A DNA stretch of 64,000 nucleotides from an uncultured Rickettsiales bacterium (GCA_900551865.1 URXV01000008.1:1-64000); one strand, 5' to 3'; counted from the first letter of the stretch, positions 36,447 to 44,008 are shown. The notes: generated by a model not told the origin, from the letters alone. Translations and numbers: made by a program.

Positions 36447-38519
36447 TTAAGCCGTAATCCGGTTAAAATCCTCTTCTGAAATGACCTTGACGCCGAGCTC
36501 CTGCGCTTTTTTCAGCTTTGAACCGGCATTTTCTCCCGCAATAACATAGTCCGTATTGGCCGATACCGACCCCGCAACTTTCGCGCCAAAGGCCAGAGCT
36601 TTGCTTTTGGCTTCGCTGCGCGTAAGTGTTGTCAGTGTTCCGGTAAACACGATTGTTTTGCCGAAAATCTCTGACGTCGTATTGGCAATACCCTCAAACT
36701 CTTCAATGCTGACAACGCTCAAAAGGTCGTTAATGACGGCAATATTGTGTTCTTCCTTAAAAAATTCAACAATATCCTTGGCCATCGCCGGGCCGATGCC
36801 GTCAATGCTGACCAACAGCTGCAAGTCCTGCTGAATCATAGCTTCCATAAAGGTTCTGAAGTTGTGATAATGTTTTGCAATCAGATATGCCGTCGCCGTT
36901 CCGACCTGCCGTATGCCCAAAGCATAAATGAATTTCTGCAGGCTTATATTTTTGCTTTTATTGATGGCGTCAAACAGCTTGCTGACCGATTTCTTTCCCC
37001 AGCCTTCCCTGTTTTCCAGATTTAACGACTGCGAAGCTGAAAACAAATCCGCCGGCTTGTTTCTTTCTTCTAAAGTAAAAATGTCATACGGCGTTTTTAT
37101 AATCCCTTCCTTGTAAAATTCGTCAATAACCTTGTCGCCCAACCCCTCAATATTAAAAGCCTCGCGAGATACAAAATGTTTCAGGCGTTCTACAGCCTGT
37201 GCCGGGCAGGAAAGGCCTCCCGTACAGCGCCGAACTGCCTCATCTTCTTCACGAATGGCATGGGCGCCGCATTCCGGACAAATGGTCGGAAATTGAAACT
37301 CCGGCAGTTCCGTACTTCTTTTTTCCGTCAAGACTGAAACGACTTGGGGAATAACGTCGCCGGCTCTCTGAATGATAACCATATCACCGATGCGGATGTC
37401 CTTGCGTTTGATTTCATCTTCATTATGCAGTGTCGCGTGCGATACCAGAACCCCGCCGACGTTTACCGGTTCCAAGTCCGCAACCGGTGTCAGCGCTCCG
37501 GTTCTGCCCACCTGAACGCGAATATTGTTTAATCGTGTGATAGCCTGTTCCGCAGGAAATTTATGGGCAATCGCCCAGCGCGGTGTCCGTGTCAGAAAGC
37601 CGAGTCGCTTTTGCAGTTCCAAATCATTGACTTTGTAAACAATGCCGTCAATGTCATATGGCAGGCCGGCGCGGTTTTCCATAAGCGTTTCAAAACTGTC
37701 CAGAAGTTCCTGCTCATTGCGGCATACTTTATTGTAAGGGTTGACCGGAAAGCCGAGCTCTTTGACGTATTCAAGAAATTCAACTTGGCTTTTCCAGCGG
37801 ATTTCGGAAACCTCACCCCAAGTATAGACCAAAAAGCTGAGCCGCCGTTCTTTCGTAATGCGCGTATCCAGCTGGCGCAGCGAACCGGCGGCGGCGTTTC
37901 TCGGATTCGCAAACGTTTTTTTGTGCTCTTCTTCATTTTTCTTATTTAGAGCAAGAAAATCCTCTTTTGACATAAACACTTCGCCGCGGACTTCAAAAAC
38001 TTCCGGCGCTTCTTTATTTAAAAATAAGGGAAAGCCGCGGATAGCTTTCAAATTCTCTGTAATGTCTTCCCCGATTTTGCCGTCTCCGCGGGTTGACCCC
38101 CGTGTAAAAATACCGTTGACGTATAAGGCTGAAAAAGACAAGCCGTCCATTTTAGGCTCGGAAGTAAAAATGATGTCATCGCTGCTGTTCAAAAAGCGCT
38201 TAATGCTCATAATAAAGTCTTTGAGTTCTTCTTCGCTGAAAATATCCGCCAGAGAAAGCATCGGAACGCTCAATTCAACTTTTTTAAATTCGCTCTTAAC
38301 CATTGCTCCGACGCGTTTGGACGGGCTGTCGTCGCGGATAAGGGCCGGGAATTTTGCCTCCAACGCGTCATTCATACGGCGCAGCTTGTCATAAGCCGCG
38401 TCGTCAAGGTACGGCGCATCATTCTGATAATAGGCAATATCGGCTTTTTCTATCTCTTTTGCCAGATATTCCAGTTGTTTTTTTGCCTCATCTTCTGTAA
38501 TATTTCTTATATCAAACAT
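36447..38519 (-). CDS. ligA: NAD-dependent DNA ligase
   Basis: Seals nicks in replication and repair using NAD. The 690-residue product is of normal length. It has the NAD-binding Ia domain, the adenylation domain with catalytic Lys in SEPKMDGLS, GRVTRGDG-like TRGSTRGDG, an OB fold, a four-Cys zinc finger (CPECGAHAI...CTGGLSCPAQ), helix-hairpin-helix repeats (IEGLGDKVIDEF, VSIDGIGPAMAKDIVEFF) and a C-terminal BRCT domain (IFGKTIVFTGTLT). Divergent from a small leader unit with overlapping promoters. Confidence 0.97.
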   Translation of the reverse strand: MFDIRNITEDEAKKQLEYLAKEIEKADIAYYQNDAPYLDDAAYDKLRRMNDALEAKFPALIRDDSPSKRVGAMVKSEFKKVELSVPMLSLADIFSEEELKDFIMSIKRFLNSSDDIIFTSEPKMDGLSFSALYVNGIFTRGSTRGDGKIGEDITENLKAIRGFPLFLNKEAPEVFEVRGEVFMSKEDFLALNKKNEEEHKKTFANPRNAAAGSLRQLDTRITKERRLSFLVYTWGEVSEIRWKSQVEFLEYVKELGFPVNPYNKVCRNEQELLDSFETLMENRAGLPYDIDGIVYKVNDLELQKRLGFLTRTPRWAIAHKFPAEQAITRLNNIRVQVGRTGALTPVADLEPVNVGGVLVSHATLHNEDEIKRKDIRIGDMVIIQRAGDVIPQVVSVLTEKRSTELPEFQFPTICPECGAHAIREEDEAVRRCTGGLSCPAQAVERLKHFVSREAFNIEGLGDKVIDEFYKEGIIKTPYDIFTLEERNKPADLFSASQSLNLENREGWGKKSVSKLFDAINKSKNISLQKFIYALGIRQVGTATAYLIAKHYHNFRTFMEAMIQQDLQLLVSIDGIGPAMAKDIVEFFKEEHNIAVINDLLSVVSIEEFEGIANTTSEIFGKTIVFTGTLTTLTRSEAKSKALAFGAKVAGSVSANTDYVIAGENAGSKLKKAQELGVKVISEEDFNRITA

Positions 38520-38544
38520 AAAGAAAACTCCTATTTGTCAGTTC

Positions 38545-38573
38545 ACTATACAAAATCATTGACAAACTGTCAT
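38545..38573 (-). promoter_or_regulatory. Predicted ligA promoter
   Basis: On the minus strand a -35-like ATGACA (38568-38573) and a -10-like TATAGT (38545-38550) are spaced by 17 bases, in front of ligA. It overlaps the divergent plus-strand promoter. Prediction from consensus only. Confidence 0.5.
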
Positions 38574-38587
38574 ATGTGAAATAAATT
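38559..38587 (+). promoter_or_regulatory. Predicted promoter of the leader/acetyltransferase unit
   Basis: A perfect TTGACA (38559-38564) and TAAATT (38582-38587) are separated by 17 bases. The -35 boxes of this and the ligA promoter form a palindrome TGACA-AAC-TGTCA at 38560-38572, so the two promoters cannot easily be occupied together. Confidence 0.55.
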
Positions 38588-38612
38588 ATCCGCAACTTTT
38601 TGAGGAAATATA

Positions 38613-38693
38613 ATGTCTGCAAATATAAATACAAAGCTGTTGAAGATAAAACGCCGGAAAAATAATATTCCGCCGTTGGTTTTGTGTTGTTAA
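38613..38693 (+). CDS. Short leader ORF (26 residues)
   Basis: An ATG with GAGG 7 bases upstream opens a 26-codon frame, about 25 bases after the predicted promoter. The peptide is basic in the middle (KLLKIKRRK) and ends PPLVLCC. A hairpin (CGGAA/TTCCG, 38654-38672) lies within the frame, and a strong terminator lies 28 bases after its stop and just before the next gene. This arrangement fits a transcription-attenuation leader, but a small independent protein gene is also possible. Confidence 0.45.
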   Translation: MSANINTKLLKIKRRKNNIPPLVLCC

Positions 38694-38721
38694 TTTGATA
38701 TGACAATATAAATGGAAAATG

Positions 38722-38746
38722 AGCGGGATTATGTCCCGCTTTTTTT
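38722..38746 (+). terminator. Terminator or attenuator before the acetyltransferase-like gene
   Basis: A 7-base GC-rich stem (38722-38728 with 38734-38740) with a 5-base loop, followed by a run of seven T on the plus strand. It ends 14 bases before the downstream ATG. No full-size plus-strand gene lies upstream that it could serve. Confidence 0.8.
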
Positions 38747-38760
38747 ATGAAGTGAGAAAA

Positions 38761-39618
38761 ATGGCAACAGAAATTAAAGTTTATCGGATAAACGAAACGG
38801 AAATTTGGCAGGGAAAACTGCATAAAGTGAACGGAGAAAACGTTGAAAAAGCCGTGCGCTTTATCCTGCGGCCTCTGAATCCTGCAGATGCCGAAGCAAT
38901 GGGAAAGCTTTCGGAAAGCATTTATCGGCATCTGCGTAAAGGTGAGGAATGTTTTATTCACAAACATTCGGGAGAGTACTTTTATAACGTATTTGATAAC
39001 CCTCATCTTCGTTACACGGGAATTTTTGTCGGAGATACGCTGATAGGTATGTCATATTTGAAAATATGTGAAAATTTTCAGGAATTGCAGGAAGAATTGC
39101 CGAATGCCGAATATGATTTTTTTCAGGCGGAACGTAATGGAGGAAAAAACCGGATAGCTTCTTTCGGGGCAGATTCTGTTTTGCCTGAATATCGCGGCAA
39201 TGCCTTAAATTCCGTTATGGTGAACTATCGTCTCAAATTGGCTGAACAAATGGGATGTACAGACTGTACCTCTATTGTCGACAGGAAAAACAAATGGAAT
39301 ATGGCACCATATTTTTCTGGGCGGTTTAATCTTTTTGCGACGGCAGTAGATCCATCCGATGGAGGGAAAATATCTTTGTTGCACCGCCCCCTCGGGAAAG
39401 AAACGGTTCTTTCCTGTTTTAAGCCGAGAATTATGCTCCCTTTTGACCGCTTTGAACTGATTGACGGGTTAATCGGCCGGGGGTTCATCGGCATAGATTT
39501 TAATCGGGAAACAGGCGGGGTTTTGTTTGCCCATTCCTCATATTATACAAACAAGGGGCGCACGATAGACGGTATTCAGCTGTTACAGCAAAGAAAAATG
39601 GCCGGAATGTCTTTATAG
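38761..39618 (+). CDS. Acetyltransferase-like (GNAT-type) protein
   Basis: A 285-residue cytoplasmic protein. The N-terminal two thirds follow a GNAT-like plan: FILRPLNPADAEAM at the start of the domain, beta strands around YTGIFVGDTLIGMSYLK, then FGADSVLPEYRGNALNSVMVNYRLKLAEQMGCTD, the acyl-CoA-binding region in such enzymes. The C-terminal 90 residues are of a different, unrecognised kind. Start at 38761 with a GAG upstream; an earlier ATG lies inside the terminator. Substrate unknown. Confidence 0.65.
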   Translation: MATEIKVYRINETEIWQGKLHKVNGENVEKAVRFILRPLNPADAEAMGKLSESIYRHLRKGEECFIHKHSGEYFYNVFDNPHLRYTGIFVGDTLIGMSYLKICENFQELQEELPNAEYDFFQAERNGGKNRIASFGADSVLPEYRGNALNSVMVNYRLKLAEQMGCTDCTSIVDRKNKWNMAPYFSGRFNLFATAVDPSDGGKISLLHRPLGKETVLSCFKPRIMLPFDRFELIDGLIGRGFIGIDFNRETGGVLFAHSSYYTNKGRTIDGIQLLQQRKMAGMSL

Positions 39619-39654
39619 CAGAAAGTTTTTTAGCGATTCCCGAAAAGATTTTTC

Positions 39655-39683
39655 TTGCGAACTGGAATAAGTTACATTATCAT
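39655..39683 (+). promoter_or_regulatory. Predicted infC promoter with overlapping palindrome
   Basis: TTGCGA (39655-39660) and TATCAT (39678-39683) are 17 bases apart, about 35 bases before the infC start. An inverted repeat GTTACAT / ATGTAAC (39671-39677 and 39689-39695) straddles the -10 box and could be an operator. Prediction only. Confidence 0.5.
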
Positions 39684-39718
39684 ATTATATGTAACATCAA
39701 TTTTAATTGGAGGCAACC

Positions 39719-40258
39719 ATAGCTACAGAAAACACGAATGCGCCAGTACGTGAGAATGACGGGCCGCGCATTAACAGAGAAATTAAAGCCAAAGAAGTTC
39801 GTTTAATTAATTATAACGGGGAAAACGCAGGTGTAGTTTCCTTGGCGGAAGCTTTAAAAATAGCTCAGGAGGTAGGGCTTGATTTGATTGAGATTTCGCC
39901 TCAGGTAACCCCGCCGGTCTGCAAGGTTCTTGACTATGGCAAATATAAATATGAAATGCAGAAGAAGAAGAACGAAGCCAAAAAGAACCAAAAGGTCGTG
40001 AGCATAAAAGAGTTGAAATTACGCCCGATGATTGATACGCATGATTATGAAGTCAAGGTTAAACAGGCAAAAAAATTTTTAGCCCAAGGTGACAAAGTTA
40101 AATTTACCATGCGTTATAAAGGGCGCGAAATGAGCGCAAATGATTTGGGAAAAGAAATTTTAAATAAGCTTTTGGAAGATTTGGACGGATTGTGCAAAGT
40201 CGATTCTGCTCCTAAGATGGAAGGCAAGCAGATGTTTATGATTGTATCTCCGGCCTGA
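39719..40258 (+). CDS. infC: Translation initiation factor IF-3, probable ATA start
   Basis: IF-3 checks start-codon pairing on the 30S subunit. The 179-residue product has both domains: INREIKAKEVRLI..NGENAGVVSLAEALKIAQEVGLDLIEISP (N) and VSIKELKLRPMIDTHDYEVKVKQAKKFL (C). No ATG, GTG or usable TTG fits: a strong GGAGG (39709-39713) is followed after 5 bases by ATA (39719-39721), and the only in-frame TTG overlaps that GGAGG. A rare AUN start is known for infC in other bacteria, where IF-3 limits its own translation. rpmI and rplT do not follow; a terminator does. Confidence 0.93.
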   Translation: MATENTNAPVRENDGPRINREIKAKEVRLINYNGENAGVVSLAEALKIAQEVGLDLIEISPQVTPPVCKVLDYGKYKYEMQKKKNEAKKNQKVVSIKELKLRPMIDTHDYEVKVKQAKKFLAQGDKVKFTMRYKGREMSANDLGKEILNKLLEDLDGLCKVDSAPKMEGKQMFMIVSPA

Positions 40259-40275
40259 TGGCTACCCGCAGGATT

Positions 40276-40309
40276 AAAAGAAGCACCGCTAAAGAACGGT
40301 GCTTCTTTT
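40276..40309 (+). terminator. infC terminator
   Basis: A 13-base perfect stem (40276-40288 with 40297-40309) with an 8-base loop, ending in TTTT, begins 17 bases after the infC stop. It shows infC is not co-transcribed with rpmI/rplT here. Confidence 0.88.
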
Positions 40310-40566
40310 GTATTATCTTTTGATTTGTCAAAATGTTTATGAAAAGACTCAAATAAATATTATAATATCTTCCGCATTAATGGACGAAGCCAAATCGTTA
40401 GTCCCTCAATTGATTAATTGCGGTTTGTTAAAAAGTTTCAATTATTTTTTATAGCAGGCTGCCAAAGGTTAATAAATAAAGTCAACGCATAATATTAACT
40501 GTTTTTTATAGAATTTGATATAGACTACACACAATATACGGAAAATAGTTTCGTATAGAGTGCCTG
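40310..40566. other. AT-rich intergenic region with small palindromes
   Basis: About 250 bases between infC and the candidate RNA with no gene I can support. It holds a GGAC/GTCC pair (about 40382-40403), a CAATT/AATTG hairpin, a GTTAATA/TATTAAC pair (about 40469-40500) and an ATACG/CGTAT hairpin (about 40536-40556) just before the structured RNA. It may hold a promoter, but no consensus pair is convincing. Confidence 0.35.
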
Positions 40567-40746
40567 AAATACAGGTGCGGAGCCTTGAACAGCTCTTTCT
40601 AACAGCCAGTGTTGATATAGCACTGCAAACAACTATATCCCCGACTACGGTCGGGGAGCTTTAGGTGTATGTACAAGAGCTATGCTCTAAAGACCTAAAG
40701 GATTATGCTGTTAGTAATTGTTCAACTCCCTGACCGCCTGTTTTTT
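40567..40746 (+). ncRNA. Candidate structured RNA with pseudoknot and UACG tetraloop
   Basis: Long-range closing helices are visible: 40571-40575 with 40737-40741, 40585-40591 with 40719-40725, and 40599-40606 with 40707-40714 (8 pairs). Inside are a hairpin 40607-40611/40621-40625 whose loop (40614-40620) can pair with 40633-40639, a 7-pair stem 40639-40645/40650-40656 closed by TACG, and an 8-pair stem 40659-40666/40693-40700 with a nested 40676-40680/40684-40688 hairpin. The closing helix runs into six T (40741-40746), like a terminated RNA. I do not recognise it as tmRNA, 6S, SRP or a known riboswitch. Ends are estimates. Confidence 0.5.
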
Positions 40747-41448
40747 AGGGTGGTTTTTTTTGAAGAATTAAACGGGAGCAAAATTTTATCACAAAAAATA
40801 GATGAGGCAGGGCGTTCTATGATAGAAATGCTGGGAGTCCTCGCCATTGTCGGTGTTTTATCTGTCGGTGGAATTGCCGGTTACTCAAAAGCGATGGCCA
40901 AAAACAAGAATATCAAGTTGATTGATCAGATTAATACTCTAAGCATGAATATAAGAACTTTGTTTTCCCCTCAAAGAAATTATAAAGGGTTGGATATTGA
41001 AACTATTGTAAATCTGGGAGGGGCGGCAAATATGCAAAATGCATCGGCAAATGGCAGCTCTATGACGCTGATTCATGCCTGGGGAGGAAAAATTGCTGTT
41101 GAAACGGTAACTCAAAAGAAAGCAGGCGATGACCAGGCTTTTTTAATTTTTGCCGACAATATTCCTCAGGAGACCTGCATGGCGATTATTACTTCAAATT
41201 GGGGAGAAGGGGGAGGGCAAACAGACTTAGTTGCGATGATGGTCATTAATAATAAACGCGATACGGCTATAGTGTATGAAAAATTGAATATCCCAAACAT
41301 CGAAATTTCCGGTAACAAATCCAATGGCCGTTGGGGAATTTTTTCGCAAAACAGTTCAAAAAAATGGCGTCTGCCAGCCGCCATGGAAACAGCATACGAA
41401 GTATGTAATTATGATGATATGGCACTCATTGCATGGAAATATAATTAA
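40705..41448 (+). CDS. Type IVb pilin-like protein, start uncertain
   Basis: The product carries a class III signal (DEAG / RSMIEMLGVLAIVGVLSVGG, cleavage after Gly, Glu at +5), then a pilin-like helix and a C-terminal domain with a PQETC...YEVCNYDD cysteine pair like PilS/TcpA-type pilins. No other pilus gene is in the window. The first ATG (40705) gives an unlikely 38-residue leader overlapping the candidate RNA. GGGAG at 40774-40778 is followed by an in-frame ATT (40783) that would give a normal short leader (LSQKIDEAG); a GTG lies at 40750. The true start is therefore open. Confidence 0.75.
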   Translation: MLLVIVQLPDRLFFRVVFFEELNGSKILSQKIDEAGRSMIEMLGVLAIVGVLSVGGIAGYSKAMAKNKNIKLIDQINTLSMNIRTLFSPQRNYKGLDIETIVNLGGAANMQNASANGSSMTLIHAWGGKIAVETVTQKKAGDDQAFLIFADNIPQETCMAIITSNWGEGGGQTDLVAMMVINNKRDTAIVYEKLNIPNIEISGNKSNGRWGIFSQNSSKKWRLPAAMETAYEVCNYDDMALIAWKYN

Positions 41449-41480
41449 AAAAGCTTGATTGGGATTTTTACCATACAAAA

Positions 41481-41503
41481 AAGGGCTTGAAACCCAAGCC
41501 CTT
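41481..41503 (-). terminator. Terminator of the aldolase gene
   Basis: A 9-base stem (41481-41489 with 41495-41503) that on the minus strand is followed by six T, about 22 bases after the aldolase stop. It may also stop the convergent pilin-like transcript. Confidence 0.85.
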
Positions 41504-41524
41504 CGCTGTATTTAAAGCAGAAAA

Positions 41525-42571
41525 TTATTTCCCGTCAGCATATCTTTTTGCCATAGCCGACAACGGAACCGGTTTGATTTTATCGGCATTTCCCGCAGCG
41601 CCAAAGGCAACATAACGGTCAATGCAGACTTTCTTCATTTCTTCGATTGCCGGTTTCAGATATTTGCGCGGGTCAAATTCTTTCGGATTTTCCGCAAACA
41701 GTCTTCTGATAGCGCCCGTAATGGCCATACGGCAGTCTGTATCGACGTTAACTTTGCGAACGCCGGATTTAATGCCGCGTACGATTTCTTCGACCGGAAC
41801 GCCGAAAGTCTGCGGAATAGCGCCGCCATAAGCATTGATTAAATCTTGCAGTTCCTGCGGAACGGAAGAGGAACCGTGCATAACCATATGCGTATTCGGC
41901 AGTTTCGCATGGATTTTTTCAATAACGTCAATTGCCAGAATATCTCCTGTCGGCTTGCGTGTAAACTTATATGCGCCGTGAGAAGTCCCGACAGCGACGG
42001 CCAAAGCATCAATGTTGGTTTCTGCTACAAATTTAGCCGCTTCGTCCGGATCCGTTACCAGACGTTTCTTATCAATAACACCTTCTGCGCCGTGTCCGTC
42101 TTCTTTATCCCCTTTGCCGGTTTCCAAAGAGCCGATAACGCCGAGTTCGCCTTCGACGGAAGCGCCGACGGCATGGGCGCGGGCAACGACTTCCTTGGTA
42201 ACATGAACATTATATTCAAAGGAAGAAGGAGTCTTGCCGTCAGCTTCCAACGAACCGTCCATCATAACCGAAGAATATCCGTTAACCAAAGCTGATTGGC
42301 AAATGTCGACAGATGAACCATGATCCTGGTGCAAACAAATCGGCAATTCCGGATACATTTCAATTCCGGCCGCAATCATGTGGCGAATCATCGGGTCGCC
42401 GGCAAATTTTCTCGCCCCTGTAGACGTCTGGATAATAACCGGAGCGTTAACTTCTTTGGCCGCTTCCAAAACGGCGATAATTTGCTCCATGTCATTAATG
42501 TTGAATGCCGGAACACCGTAATTGTTTTCGGCAGCATGGTCTAGTATTTGACGCATAGAAACTAAAGGCAT
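41525..42571 (-). CDS. fba: Class II fructose-1,6-bisphosphate aldolase
   Basis: Zinc-dependent aldolase of glycolysis/gluconeogenesis. The 348-residue product has AFNINDMEQ at the start, the zinc/catalytic region CLHQDHGSS, SVEGELGVIG, a GTSHGAYKF zinc His, MVMHGSSSVP and VRKVNVDTDCRMA. This is the CbbA/Calvin-type class II subgroup common in alphaproteobacteria; a biosynthetic Calvin role is not implied. Single gene with its own terminator. Confidence 0.96.
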   Translation of the reverse strand: MPLVSMRQILDHAAENNYGVPAFNINDMEQIIAVLEAAKEVNAPVIIQTSTGARKFAGDPMIRHMIAAGIEMYPELPICLHQDHGSSVDICQSALVNGYSSVMMDGSLEADGKTPSSFEYNVHVTKEVVARAHAVGASVEGELGVIGSLETGKGDKEDGHGAEGVIDKKRLVTDPDEAAKFVAETNIDALAVAVGTSHGAYKFTRKPTGDILAIDVIEKIHAKLPNTHMVMHGSSSVPQELQDLINAYGGAIPQTFGVPVEEIVRGIKSGVRKVNVDTDCRMAITGAIRRLFAENPKEFDPRKYLKPAIEEMKKVCIDRYVAFGAAGNADKIKPVPLSAMAKRYADGK

Positions 42572-42726
42572 TATATTCTCCTTATTAAATATTAATTCTC
42601 ATCAGTAAATATATAAATTTGCCGTACATTTGCAAGCAATTTTTCATAAATTAAGCGGCCGGTGAATTTTTCCCGCCGGGTGATGGTCTTATCCCAAAAG
42701 GCGGGGATACAAAAAAGCAAAGAAAA

Positions 42727-42744
42727 AGCCCGGTCAATCGGGCT
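42727..42744 (-). terminator. Terminator of the small 72-residue gene
   Basis: A 6-base GC stem (42727-42732 with 42739-42744); on the minus strand it is followed by five T. It lies about 30 bases after the stop at 42775. Confidence 0.78.
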
Positions 42745-42774
42745 CTTGCATATTTTGAAAACTGATTTTTATGT

Positions 42775-42993
42775 TTAAGCGACTTCTTTTTGCTTTTTAA
42801 ACAGGATAACATTGTTAAGGTCGTGCTTTATCGCTTTATCGGAACAAATACCTGTCGCTAATGTTTTGTAATTGCTTATAACCAAACCGCGTACAGCTGC
42901 TTTGCTGACGCAGATTCCGCCGGCAATCTTTTTGCCGCCGGCTTTGGCAAAAGCATTCCTCTTCGTCTCGTTGTTAATTGTTGCCTTAATCAT
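42775..42993 (-). CDS. Small basic protein, function unknown
   Basis: A 72-residue Lys/Ala-rich protein (MIKATINNETKRNAFAKAGG..). AAAGGA lies 7 bases before the ATG at 42993, and a terminator follows, so it behaves like a real single gene. No signal peptide or membrane helix and no motif known to me. The middle (CVSKAAVRGLVISNYKTLATG) is mildly hydrophobic. It could be a small nucleic-acid-associated protein, but that is only a guess from charge. Confidence 0.55.
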   Translation of the reverse strand: MIKATINNETKRNAFAKAGGKKIAGGICVSKAAVRGLVISNYKTLATGICSDKAIKHDLNNVILFKKQKEVA

Positions 42994-43269
42994 ATTTGTT
43001 TCCTTTCTTATTATTGACATAATAAATGACACCTTTAATTATTTTTGTCAATACTTATTTTGCGCATCTTGCAAAAATAAAAAAATAACTTCCCACAACT
43101 ATATATAGCGGCAAAAACTTAAATTAAAGTAAAGAAAGTTAAATATTTTTGTCTAAATAAGAACCATAGAAACATATCCGCATTTGAAATATCGGTGGCA
43201 GCGTCTGCATAAATTGGAAAAGCGTTGACAGCATTATCTCTCTATAAGCGAAAATAAGGTACAAAAAAA

Positions 43270-43288
43270 GCCTGCTTTCACAGCAGGC
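43270..43288 (-). terminator. tRNA-Ser terminator
   Basis: A 7-base GC-rich stem (43270-43276 with 43282-43288), 7 bases past the tRNA 3' end, followed on the minus strand by seven T. Confidence 0.9.
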
Positions 43289-43295
43289 CTTTAAC

Positions 43296-43383
43296 TGGCG
43301 GAGTGTACAGGACTCGAACCTGTGCATCCTTATTCGGGATGACGGATTAGCAATCCGCTGCATTACCTCTCTGCCAACACTCC
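43296..43383 (-). tRNA. tRNA-Ser (anticodon GCT)
   Basis: On the minus strand the acceptor stem GGAGTGT (43377-43383) pairs with ACACTCC, followed by G and an encoded CCA (43296-43298). The anticodon stem-loop reads GCGGA-TTGCTAA-TCCGT, anticodon GCT, decoding AGC/AGT. The T arm has GGTTCGAGTCC. A long variable arm (CATCCCGAATAAGGATG) marks it as a serine tRNA. Confidence 0.97.
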
Positions 43384-43537
43384 GTAACTTGATTTTGTTT
43401 ACATTATGTTTTTATTCGCGTCAACATATTTTTTTCAGATTATGCATTTTATTAGATATGCACCGTTTTCATTTATTTACTGCATTTTAAACAAATTGCT
43501 ATATAGTACAGCCAATAAAAAGCTATGGAGAAAAAAT

Positions 43538-43969
43538 ATGAATCAGGAATATGAGTATATTGCAACCCTTAGTCCAGAAGAAAAAAAGATTTTCGTAGAG
43601 AGCTTTTGTTGTATGGTCTGCTCAGATAAAAAGGTAGCGAAAGAAGAGATAGATTTTTTGAAAAATATCGGCAAAATGTATGAAATTCCCGAAAAAGACA
43701 TTGTTGCCATCATGAAAAATCTGAATCGCGAAGAGGTTTTGGCAAAGGTCAGCACGATTACGGAACGTAAAAAAGCGTTGCAGCTGATAAAAGAATTATG
43801 TTATTTAGCAAATTCTGACAGAGGTCTGGATGATGAGGAAATAGATTTCATCATTGATATGGCCGAACGCCTGAATGTCGAAAATGAGAAAATAAAACAA
43901 ATTAACAAATGGGTATTAGACAAGATTGTCCTTCTTAAAACGGGGGATATCATACTCGAAAACGAGTAA
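43538..43969 (+). CDS. TerB-like helical protein
   Basis: A 143-residue, acidic, all-helical cytoplasmic protein. Two stretches resemble the TerB/DjlA metal-binding-type fold: FCCMVCSDKKVAKEEIDFLKNIG and LCYLANSDRGLDDEEIDFIIDMAERLNV, each with the 'D-G/K-..-EE-..F' pattern. Start at 43538 with GGAG 7 bases upstream. Single gene with a good terminator. No other ter genes are near, so no tellurite role should be inferred. Confidence 0.72.
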   Translation: MNQEYEYIATLSPEEKKIFVESFCCMVCSDKKVAKEEIDFLKNIGKMYEIPEKDIVAIMKNLNREEVLAKVSTITERKKALQLIKELCYLANSDRGLDDEEIDFIIDMAERLNVENEKIKQINKWVLDKIVLLKTGDIILENE

Positions 43970-43989
43970 ATTCTCGAAAACGGGTAATA
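43951..43989 (+). repeat. Imperfect tandem repeat at the 3' end of the TerB-like gene
   Basis: The sequence CTCGAAAACGAGTAA, which includes the stop codon of the gene, is repeated just downstream as CTCGAAAACGGGTAA after a few bases. This looks like a local duplication of the gene's last 20 bases. Confidence 0.55.
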
Positions 43990-44008
43990 TTATTTTGTAA
44001 CATATCAA

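Noticed and set aside
40515..40530. GATATAGACTAC, similar to group I intron core elements
   Set aside because: The complementary P7 strand and other core elements are not present in the right order.
40599..40714. CTAAC...GTTAG pair resembling integron attC boxes
   Set aside because: The pairing continues outward well beyond the boxes, spacing of inner boxes does not fit, and there is no integrase or cassette array.
40567..40746. Retron-type ncRNA, because of the closing inverted repeat
   Set aside because: No reverse transcriptase gene is near and no priming-guanosine context was evident.
43538..43969. Tellurite resistance function
   Set aside because: Only a loose TerB-like fold; no terA, terC, terD or terE nearby.
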